12,956 bases of DNA, taken from assembly GCA_030039005.1 (NCBI GenBank), contig JASHQT010000074.1:1-12956 (forward strand), given 5' to 3'. Positions 1-5,120 of this stretch are shown here, piece by piece. Numbering within the stretch: position 1 is the first letter of the stretch; every line of letters starts with the position of its first letter. The translations under genes were made by a program, and so were the position numbers. This DNA comes from Bryobacteraceae bacterium. Lineage in GTDB: Bacteria; Acidobacteriota; Terriglobia; Bryobacterales; Bryobacteraceae. The notes beneath the pieces were generated by a model. The model had not been told where the DNA came from. It saw nothing but the letters and a program-made list of their open reading frames with translations, and searched no databases.

Positions 1-438
1 GATAAAACCATCGCGGATCTGAACCTGGAGCAGTTGGGCAGGACCGATTCGAGCGAAGGCCGCGAGCTCTCCAACGCCTCGCTTACCGGTTTCGATTATT
101 CCGATCTCACGCGGTTCGTCCAGGATGCGGGCAAGGACACGGGCGTCAAGGTTTACAAGGACCCCAACGGCAGCGATCCTTATTTCCGGGACAGCGACAA
201 CCTCTCATTTGCTGAAATGGGCGTACCGGCCGAGACGCTCTGCGTGGCGTTCGACTTTCCGGACTATCATGCGGTGGGCGACGAGTGGCAAAAGATCGAT
301 TACGACAACATGGCCAAAGTGGATCGCGCCATTGCGCTGGCGATGTTTCTGATGGCTGATAGCGAGCGGCCCGTGCGCTGGAATGAATCGAACCCGAAGA
401 CCGCGCCGTACGTCAAGGCTGCGAAGGAGCTGAAATAA
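1..438 (+). CDS. M28-family zinc peptidase, C-terminal part (5' end outside window)
   Basis: The reading frame is open from base 1, so the gene starts upstream and only the last 145 residues are seen. The stop is TAA at 436-438. The stretch DSDNLSFAEMGVPAETL followed by YHAVGDEWQKIDYDNM matches the end of M28 aminopeptidase domains, where a segment like 'SDHxxFxxxGVPA' is followed by 'YHTPxDTxDKIDY'. The His of YHAVGDEW (codon 268-270) sits where the last zinc ligand of the family lies. The other zinc ligands and any signal peptide are off the left edge. Family members are usually secreted or periplasmic exopeptidases that trim N-terminal residues from peptides. The substrate cannot be told from this fragment. 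Its 3' end overlaps the convergent TadE-like gene by 26 bp. The family call is fairly firm. Confidence 0.82.
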   Translation, partial: DKTIADLNLEQLGRTDSSEGRELSNASLTGFDYSDLTRFVQDAGKDTGVKVYKDPNGSDPYFRDSDNLSFAEMGVPAETLCVAFDFPDYHAVGDEWQKIDYDNMAKVDRAIALAMFLMADSERPVRWNESNPKTAPYVKAAKELK

Positions 439-784
439 ATTCCACCGGCTCCACCGCCCGCACACCTTGGGCCGGCAGTGCGACGCTCACCCGGCACTGA
501 AGCCCAGGGCATCCGGTATTCGATACTTCCACCGCATCCGGTTTCAAACCAAGGAATGGCGAATCGCCAGACGCGGGTTCCGCGGTGCCGTAGAGCACCA
601 CGCGGCGGATCGCCGCCGGATCGTAGCTGTGCAACGCGCCCCAACGCGCGGCCATACGCGCGCGATCGGCGAGAGTCTGGCGCACAAAGAGCGATTCTCC
701 AACCGAAGCCATGCCCACCAGAAGTCCCATGAACGCAACCAGAACCAGGGCCGATTCCACCAGCGATTGTCCGCGCCGTTTCAT
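413..784 (-). CDS. TadE-like pseudopilin, third gene of the tad-like operon
   Basis: A protein of 123 residues. The N-terminus MKRRGQSLVESALVLVAF is the TadE pattern: a basic stretch, a Gly-Gln/Ser-Leu-Val-Glu motif, then one hydrophobic segment (about 8-30) that works as export signal and membrane anchor. The rest (about 35-123) is a short extracytoplasmic domain with two Cys (in NTGCPGLQC) that could form a disulfide. TadE-type proteins are minor pseudopilins of tight-adherence (Flp) pili, processed by a prepilin peptidase. The start ATG at 784 overlaps the stop of the upstream TadE gene in an ATGA, so translation is probably coupled. The sequence is divergent after the anchor. No pilus ATPase, secretin or Flp pilin lies in the window, so a role in real pili is inferred. 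Confidence 0.75.
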   Translation of the reverse strand: MKRRGQSLVESALVLVAFMGLLVGMASVGESLFVRQTLADRARMAARWGALHSYDPAAIRRVVLYGTAEPASGDSPFLGLKPDAVEVSNTGCPGLQCRVSVALPAQGVRAVEPVEFISAPSQP

Positions 785-1182
785 TTCGCACTCACCGGGA
801 ATGTTACCGTCGGACGTCCGTCCAATCTGAATTTCATGAACAGGGCGTCGAGTTCGAAATCGCGCAGCGCGACCGTGCGGATGCCCGGGCCGTCGATGAG
901 CTCGACGTGATCGGTGGTGAGGCCGGAGACCAGCGGCTTGGCGCGATCGGCCGGCGCCGGATCGCCGTAGACCACCATGTTGCGCACCGCCTTCGCGACC
1001 TCGGCCGCATTCGTGCCGGATTGCAAGGCCGCATAGCGCGCGCCGGCACGCACGGCATTCTGGAGCGCGGCATACGTGTAGAAGGAGTATCCGATTTCGA
1101 AGATCCCCGCGAACATTATCGCGAGCAGCGCCAGCGATACGGCGAATTCGATGAGCGCGTTGCCTAGTTCCGCCTGCCTCAT
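781..1182 (-). CDS. TadE-like pseudopilin, second gene of the tad-like operon
   Basis: A protein of 133 residues and the best TadE match of the three. It begins MRQAELGNALIEFAVSLALL, with the Glu of the IEFA motif leading a hydrophobic helix (about 10-32). It continues FEIGYSFYTYAALQNAVRAG ARYA, the classic TadE 'L..A.R.GAR.A' pattern after the anchor. The C-terminal part (about 55-133) is an outside domain without recognised motifs. It is expected to sit in the inner membrane and take part in assembly of Flp-type pili or a related secretion structure. It overlaps its neighbours by 4 bp on both sides (ATGA at 1179-1182 and 781-784), which marks a tight operon. Confidence 0.85.
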   Translation of the reverse strand: MRQAELGNALIEFAVSLALLAIMFAGIFEIGYSFYTYAALQNAVRAGARYAALQSGTNAAEVAKAVRNMVVYGDPAPADRAKPLVSGLTTDHVELIDGPGIRTVALRDFELDALFMKFRLDGRPTVTFPVSAK

Positions 1183-1655
1183 TGGGTCAATCTCACCTTC
1201 GCGCCATCGTTAGTGGCGACACTCGCCGCGGCGACCATGGCCGACTCATGCGGCTGAAACAGCCGAAGAAAGATCACTGGCGCGGGTTCAGTGTCGGAAA
1301 CGCGTACCAGCCGGTGGCCGTCCCGGTCTCGAGAGGAACTGACGGTCATATGCGTGATCGGCTGCGAGCCCATGTCCCAGCGCATGGCGTGCGGCCCTTC
1401 GGCCAGCTTTTGGGCGTCGGCCTTGGCGCGAGCTAGGCTCGCGGCGCTTCCATCGAAGTCGCGCGCGGCAGTAAGCGCGGCGGCGTCGGTAAATGACTGC
1501 AGCTCGGCGCGAATGACATAGATGCGTCCCAGATCGATGGCCAGCGCTGCCACGCCGGCGAGCAGCGTCATGGCGATGCCGGTGACGATCAGAACAAAGC
1601 CGCGCTCGGCGGAGTCTACCTGTTGCCGGCGGGCCGAAGATTGACATACTTCCAC
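1179..1655 (-). CDS. Short TadG-like membrane-anchored protein, first gene of the tad-like operon
   Basis: A protein of 158 residues. ERGFVLIVTGIAMTLLAGVA followed by AIDLGRIYVIRAELQ and DAAALTAAR (about 17-65) is the TadG-like N-terminal domain: an anchor helix, an 'AIDLGR.Y..RAELQ..TDAAALA' motif, then an outside domain. Classical TadG carries a long von Willebrand A part; this one is short and lacks it. GTG at 1655 is the only start codon between the in-frame stop at 1719-1721 and the anchor, and GGAG lies 5 nt upstream of it. A better Shine-Dalgarno (GGAGGG) further upstream serves an out-of-frame ATG; see findings. It leads the three-gene operon and is divergent from the ASCH-like gene. 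Confidence 0.8.
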   Translation of the reverse strand: MEVCQSSARRQQVDSAERGFVLIVTGIAMTLLAGVAALAIDLGRIYVIRAELQSFTDAAALTAARDFDGSAASLARAKADAQKLAEGPHAMRWDMGSQPITHMTVSSSRDRDGHRLVRVSDTEPAPVIFLRLFQPHESAMVAAASVATNDGAKVRLTQ

Positions 1656-1711
1656 GGTCTCTCCATCGGCTGAACCCTCCGATTTTGTTAGCCCGGCGTT
1701 AAACTTCGTAC

Positions 1712-2026
1712 ATGACCTTCACCCAGCGCTTGCGCGACGCCGTCCGCCGCGGCGACATCGAGTGCAGCGTGCGTATCTGGACCCGGCCGCACGTGAAAGT
1801 GGGCGGGCGGTATGCAATGGAGGAGGGCGAAATCGAAATCGATTCCATTCGCCAGATCGATTATCACGACATCACGCCGGAGCTGGCGCGCGAGTCGGGA
1901 TTTTCCGATGTTCCCCAGCTTCTTGAAGTAGCCAAACACGGGAGGGGTCAGAACGTTTACGTGGTTCGTTTCCACTACATCCCGCCGCGGAAGCGCCGGT
2001 CTGGGGAGACCAGAAATGGCGCTTGA
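1712..2026 (+). CDS. ASCH/PUA-like domain protein
   Basis: A protein of 104 residues with no signal peptide. VRIWTRPHVKVGGRY then GEIEIDSIRQIDYHDITPEL, ARESGFSD and VYVVRFHYI follow the ASCH (PUA-like) pattern: an early strand with a basic/aromatic ligand-binding face, a 'v..I..i...DIT.ELA..SGF' middle, and a last 'V..F' strand. ASCH domains form a beta-barrel thought to bind RNA or modified nucleosides; some members are ribonucleases or amidohydrolases. No specific activity can be assigned here. No Shine-Dalgarno is visible before ATG 1712. A -10-like TAAACT ends 6 nt before it, so the mRNA may be leaderless. Its last 11 bp overlap the VOC gene, so the two are co-transcribed. The alternative reading is a hypothetical protein. 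Confidence 0.68.
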   Translation: MTFTQRLRDAVRRGDIECSVRIWTRPHVKVGGRYAMEEGEIEIDSIRQIDYHDITPELARESGFSDVPQLLEVAKHGRGQNVYVVRFHYIPPRKRRSGETRNGA

Positions 2027-2459
2027 TTTATCGGCAGTGACTCCCCTCTTGCAGGTTTACGATATGCCCACATCGCTTCGGTTCTATCGCGATGTGCTCG
2101 GGTTTCAGGTCGTGACGACCTCGCCGAAACTGGGAGAGGACAAATATCACTGGGTCCTGCTCCGTCTAGGCGATGTGGAGCTGATGCTCAACGACCTCTA
2201 TGAATTCGATGAAGACCGGCCGGTGCCACCTGATCCCGCTCGCGTGGCCGCGCATGACGATACGATTCTCTATTTCGCGTGCCCGGACGTGGATGCGGCC
2301 TACGAACAACTGCGGCGGAAAGGCGCACCGGTGACGGCGCCGGCGCTAATGCGGTACGGCATGAAGCAAATCCAGGTGCGCGATCCAGACGGCTTTCTGC
2401 TGTGCTTTCAGTGGCCGATCGAGCCGGGCACCGCGAACCACCCGGCGGCGCGCGCCTAG
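2016..2459 (+). CDS. VOC-fold (glyoxalase/bleomycin-resistance-like) protein, probably without a metal site
   Basis: A protein of 147 residues. It shows two beta-alpha-beta-beta-beta modules: YDMPTSLRFYRDVLGFQVV (about 15-33) then VLLRLGDVELMLND, and YFACPDVDAAYEQLRRKGAP (about 86-105) then VRDPDGFLLCFQ. These are hallmarks of the vicinal-oxygen-chelate superfamily. Aligned by eye with glyoxalase I or dioxygenases, three of the four usual metal ligands are replaced: His by Thr9, His by Ile84 and the last Glu by Cys130. Only Glu55 fits. It may therefore be a binding or resistance protein rather than a metalloenzyme. ATG 2016 has GGGGAGA upstream at proper spacing. The gene overlaps the end of the ASCH-like gene by 11 bp. 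The substrate is unknown. Confidence 0.85.
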   Translation: MALDLSAVTPLLQVYDMPTSLRFYRDVLGFQVVTTSPKLGEDKYHWVLLRLGDVELMLNDLYEFDEDRPVPPDPARVAAHDDTILYFACPDVDAAYEQLRRKGAPVTAPALMRYGMKQIQVRDPDGFLLCFQWPIEPGTANHPAARA

Positions 2460-2461
2460 TC

Positions 2462-2488
2462 GGACGCCGGCATCGCGCGTCCATTTTC
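2462..2488 (+). terminator. Possible rho-independent terminator after the VOC gene
   Basis: GGACGC (2462-2467) can pair with GCGTCC (2477-2482) around a 9-nt loop, followed at once by ATTTTCT. It begins 3 nt after the VOC stop codon. The stem is short (6 bp) and the T-run interrupted, so it is a weak candidate. The left arm is also part of a degenerate repeat in this gap. Confidence 0.4.
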
Positions 2489-2525
2489 TCCTGGACGCCG
2501 CGCATCGATTTTCCGCTTGACGCCG
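2462..2525. repeat. Degenerate tandem repeat in the VOC-GntR gap
   Basis: Three imperfect copies start with (G/T)GACGCCG at 2462, 2493 and 2518. The first two also share CATCG and ATTTTC further along, with unit lengths of about 31 and 25 bases. The third copy provides the TTGACG that I read as the -35 of the GntR promoter. It looks like decayed local duplication. Confidence 0.4.
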
Positions 2526-2545
2526 GCCGCCAATCTGTGTAGTGT
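2517..2545 (+). promoter_or_regulatory. Promoter of the GntR-ABC operon
   Basis: TTGACG at 2517-2522 is a strong -35 (5 of 6 to TTGACA). Exactly 17 nt downstream is TAGTGT at 2540-2545, a weak -10 that forms the left end of the palindromic operator. Transcription would start near 2552, leaving about 20 nt before GTG 2574. Placing the -10 inside the operator explains how a bound repressor would block the promoter. Confidence 0.6.
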
Positions 2546-2557
2546 ATCAATAGACTA
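2540..2557. promoter_or_regulatory. Palindromic operator, probable binding site of the adjacent GntR/YtrA repressor
   Basis: TAGTGTATCAATAGACTA is an imperfect inverted repeat of the form TAGTnTATnnATAnACTA, with 14 of 18 positions symmetric. It lies 17 bp before the GTG of the GntR gene and overlaps its -10. AT-rich palindromes of this kind in front of YtrA-subfamily genes are known autoregulatory sites. The site is seen directly; its binding protein is inferred from position and family. Confidence 0.65.
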
Positions 2558-2573
2558 GCACACTTCAAGAAAC

Positions 2574-2981
2574 GTGATCTTTCGACTTAACCCCAATGCC
2601 GGCGTTCCGCTTTATGTGCAGCTCATGGAGCAGATCAAACATGCGGTGGAAACCGGAGCGCTGCGGGAAGGCGATCAACTGCCGACCATTCGCAAGGCCG
2701 CCGAGGACCTGGTGATGAATCCGAACACGGTAGTTCGCGCCTACCGCGAGCTGGAGCATGAGGGAATCGTCGATCTCCGGCATGGCTCGGGCGCGTTTAT
2801 CAAGGAGTCGGCTGGCGGGCGCGCGCGGCTAGTGCGGAAGGCGCAGGTTCTCTTGCGGACGGCGCTGGATCGCATTGCGCCCCTAGGACTGACGGAGGAA
2901 GAGCTGCGCAGGACCTTCGAGAACGAATTAGCGCAATTGCGCCTGGAAAATGCGAGTGGCATCGCGGAGAGGAAACCATGA
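2574..2981 (+). CDS. GntR-family transcriptional regulator, YtrA subfamily
   Basis: A protein of 135 residues, the short size typical of the YtrA subfamily. A winged helix-turn-helix spans about 10-77: PLYVQLMEQIKHAVETGAL, then LPTIRKAAEDLVMNPNTVVR (recognition region) and AYRELEHEGIVDLRHGSGAF (wing). The C-terminal part is a short helical dimerisation tail (about 80-130), not the large effector domain of FadR or HutC types. YtrA proteins normally repress their own operon with an ABC transporter and respond to cell-envelope stress or small ligands. The gene starts at GTG 2574 with only a weak purine stretch before it. It overlaps the ATPase gene by ATGA at 2978-2981. The inducer is unknown. 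Confidence 0.92.
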   Translation: MIFRLNPNAGVPLYVQLMEQIKHAVETGALREGDQLPTIRKAAEDLVMNPNTVVRAYRELEHEGIVDLRHGSGAFIKESAGGRARLVRKAQVLLRTALDRIAPLGLTEEELRRTFENELAQLRLENASGIAERKP

Positions 2982-3871
2982 CTGACTTGGTGATCGAGAC
3001 GGATCGGCTTACGAAATCATTTAAAGGACAGCAGGCGTTGCGCGGCTTGAATCTGCGCGTCCTTAAGGGGAGTGTTTTCGGCTTTCTGGGCCGCAACGGC
3101 GCAGGGAAGACCACCACCATCAAGACCCTGATGGGGCTGTTGCGCGCTGACGGTGGCGCGGCGCAAGTCTTCGGCATTCCGGTCAATGCCGCCGACCGCT
3201 CCATCCAGATTCGCCGCCGCATCGGCTTCGTTACAGAAGACAAGGAACTGTACCCCTACATGACGGTCGAAGCGATGATTCGTTTCACTCGCTCGTTTTT
3301 CCCCAAGTGGCGCGATGATCTCGTGCGGCGTTACCTGAATCTATTCGATCTGCCGCCGAAGAAGAAGATCCCAGACTTATCCAAGGGAATGCGCTCCAAG
3401 CTGATGCTGCTGCTCGCCATCGCGCATGACGCCGAACTGCTGATCCTGGATGAGCCCACCGACGGCTTGGATCCGGCGGCTACCGAAGACGTGCTGCGGG
3501 AGCTGATGACGATCGCGGCCGCATCGGGAACAACGATGTTTTTCTCTTCGCATCAATTAGCGGAGGTGGAGTTGATCGCCGATCACATCGGCATCATCGA
3601 TCGCGGAAAGATGATCGTCTCGGGCTCGCTCGACGACATGAAAGCGCACTATCAGCGGCTTCAAGTGGTGTTCGCCAATTCCGTGCAACTTCCCGCGCAC
3701 TGGGCCGACGGCGTGGAGAGCGTACGGCAGGAAGGGCGCGTGGTTTCGATCCTGGCCAGCCGCAACGTGGACGCGATTATGGAGCAGGCCCGATCGGTGC
3801 CGGGGACCCAGGTGGAGCGCTTTCCGGTGACCCTCAAAGAGATCTTCTTGGAACATGTGAGGAGTAACTGA
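2978..3871 (+). CDS. ABC transporter ATP-binding protein, YtrB-like
   Basis: A protein of 297 residues with a full nucleotide-binding domain. Walker A is GRNGAGKT (38-45), the signature LSKGM (134-138), Walker B ELLILDEP (153-160), D-loop GLDP (163-166) and H-loop His192 in SSHQ. The Q-loop position reads FVTEDKELYPYMT, with Glu in place of the usual Gln, which is common in this branch. The region after about 220 is an extra C-terminal domain as in DrrA/CcmA-type exporters. It would power the membrane protein encoded next. It is cytoplasmic and membrane-associated. It overlaps the regulator by 4 bp and ends 1 nt before the permease start, so all three form one transcript under the operator. 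Substrate is unknown; export rather than import is likely, as there is no binding protein. Confidence 0.95.
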   Translation: MTDLVIETDRLTKSFKGQQALRGLNLRVLKGSVFGFLGRNGAGKTTTIKTLMGLLRADGGAAQVFGIPVNAADRSIQIRRRIGFVTEDKELYPYMTVEAMIRFTRSFFPKWRDDLVRRYLNLFDLPPKKKIPDLSKGMRSKLMLLLAIAHDAELLILDEPTDGLDPAATEDVLRELMTIAAASGTTMFFSSHQLAEVELIADHIGIIDRGKMIVSGSLDDMKAHYQRLQVVFANSVQLPAHWADGVESVRQEGRVVSILASRNVDAIMEQARSVPGTQVERFPVTLKEIFLEHVRSN

Positions 3872-3872
3872 C

Positions 3873-4583
3873 ATGCTTTGGTACAAGGGATGGCTGGAGA
3901 CGCGTTGGAAGTTCCTCTTCTTGATGCTGTTCTATGGCGCAATGTTCGCGATCGGCGCTAGTATGACTCCGCCCCCGGCGCCCGCCGGCACGAATGCCAC
4001 CATTTTGGCTCTCTCCGGGCCGGGGTCCATTACGTTTGTGCTGGTGACGATCGCCTGCGTATTCTTTGGCGGCGCAGGAATTGTGACACAGCCATCGTTT
4101 GTCGTCACCAGGGGCCTACACGGCTCCACGCAATTCACTCTTTCGCTGCCAGTAAGCCGGCTGCGCCTGCTCGCCATCAGAGTCACTCTGGGATGGTGCG
4201 AAGTGGTAGGATTCGTCGTTTTGGTGTGCGGCCTGTGGATGTTCTACCCGCCGGCGCGCGCAGTGATTGGGCCACTAGCGATGTGCGAGTTCGCGGCTAC
4301 CCTGATTCTCTGTGGCTCAGCCATCTATGCGGTCAGCGTGTTATTAGCCACCTTCCTCGAAGAAGCCTGGCGCATCTGGGGCTCCTTGATCTTTACTGGG
4401 GCGCTCTGGTTGCTATTTACCAGGACGCCGGTGCCGGCCTCGCTCAACATTTTTCGCGCCATGTCGCTGGGCTCTCCGTTGATGGCCCACGCCATACCGT
4501 GGCCCGCGATGGCGTTCTCACTGGGTTTGGGAATGATCCTGTTACTCGTGGCCGCGAAGGTTGCGCAGACTCGCGAATATTGA
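3873..4583 (+). CDS. ABC transporter permease (ABC-2-like)
   Basis: A protein of 236 residues with about six hydrophobic segments near 13-30, 51-72, 105-125, 131-160, 168-184 and 208-228. Between segments 2 and 3 the stretch RGLHGSTQFTLSLPVSRLRL resembles the 'TLSLPVSR..LL' cytoplasmic coupling motif of ABC-2 and YtrC-like permeases. It should form the membrane channel for the ATPase encoded 1 nt upstream. The start ATG 3873 has GAGGAG about 8 nt before it. No large periplasmic domain is present. The gene ends 16 bp from the convergent cytochrome gene, leaving little room for a terminator. The specific substrate is unknown. Confidence 0.85.
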   Translation: MLWYKGWLETRWKFLFLMLFYGAMFAIGASMTPPPAPAGTNATILALSGPGSITFVLVTIACVFFGGAGIVTQPSFVVTRGLHGSTQFTLSLPVSRLRLLAIRVTLGWCEVVGFVVLVCGLWMFYPPARAVIGPLAMCEFAATLILCGSAIYAVSVLLATFLEEAWRIWGSLIFTGALWLLFTRTPVPASLNIFRAMSLGSPLMAHAIPWPAMAFSLGLGMILLLVAAKVAQTREY

Positions 4584-4599
4584 GTACTGAGGCCAGAGT

Positions 4600-5049
4600 C
4601 TACTGTTGCGCGGCCGGCGCGCGGCGGCGATGGTAGCCGGGCCGGTACTGATAATGGCACGTGACGCAGGCCGCATTCAGCGGATCGTTCAACGCGCGGA
4701 TCGCGTCCAGGTTCTTGGCCTGCGCGGCCTGGTAGGCCTTGGCGCCGATGTCGATCAGCATCTTTGATTCGGTGATCCAGTTCTTCTGGTCGCGCGCGCG
4801 GCCATCCATCATGAGCAGGTTACCGGATTCGGCCAGCATCAGCGCGTTCGTTCGCAGCACAGCCCAATCTTGAGGTTTGGTTGGCGGCTCACGGTCCACA
4901 TAGAAGATCGCGTCTGATACCGGATAAATAATGTCGATCATCAACTGGCTCATCGTGCCCACCGCTTGAAAATGGTTCGGCGCCGTCGCCGTGTCCGTTT
5001 GAGCCACCGCCGCGACCGCCACAAACAGTAGTGCTGCAAGGATTCGCAT
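4600..5049 (-). CDS. Class II (c'-like) cytochrome c, periplasmic
   Basis: A protein of 149 residues. Residues 1-16 (MRILAALLFVAVAAVA) form a cleavable Sec signal. The single heme-attachment motif CVTCH (128-132) lies near the C-terminus, and the body looks all-helical (MSQLMIDIIYPVSDAIFY near 33-50 is the first helix). This layout is that of class II cytochromes (cytochrome c' and relatives), four-helix bundles that carry electrons or bind NO/CO. Whether the heme is five- or six-coordinate cannot be told. ATG 5049 has GGGAGGT upstream. The gene is divergent from the PQQ-type dehydrogenase, which lacks its own heme, so it may serve as its electron acceptor; that link is inferred. Confidence 0.8.
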   Translation of the reverse strand: MRILAALLFVAVAAVAQTDTATAPNHFQAVGTMSQLMIDIIYPVSDAIFYVDREPPTKPQDWAVLRTNALMLAESGNLLMMDGRARDQKNWITESKMLIDIGAKAYQAAQAKNLDAIRALNDPLNAACVTCHYQYRPGYHRRRAPAAQQ

Positions 5050-5070
5050 CGCAACCTCCCGATCGAAGTG

Positions 5071-5079
5071 ATTCTAGCA
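5071..5079 (-). promoter_or_regulatory. Extended -10 promoter of the cytochrome gene
   Basis: On the minus strand this reads TGCTAGAAT: a TGn extension plus TAGAAT (5 of 6 to TATAAT). No good -35 lies 16-18 nt upstream. Transcription would begin about 15 nt before the ATG at 5049, leaving room for the GGGAGGT ribosome site at 5054-5060. Confidence 0.5.
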
Positions 5080-5100
5080 TCCACTCTTGCATGGGTGCTT

Positions 5101-5109
5101 TGCTATAAA
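5101..5109 (+). promoter_or_regulatory. Extended -10 promoter of the PQQ dehydrogenase gene
   Basis: TGCTATAAA combines the TGn extension with TATAAA (5 of 6). No fitting -35 is visible. The expected start near 5116 leaves only about 5 nt before ATG 5121, and there is no Shine-Dalgarno, so translation may be leaderless or nearly so. It faces the similar extended -10 of the cytochrome gene about 22 bp away. Confidence 0.5.
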
Positions 5110-5120
5110 ATGACGCCAGC

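Noticed and set aside
300..791. 163-codon minus-strand frame over the TadE and M28 genes
   Set aside because: Out of frame with the TadE-like protein, which has a recognisable anchor and 4-bp operon overlap; the product here has no family features.
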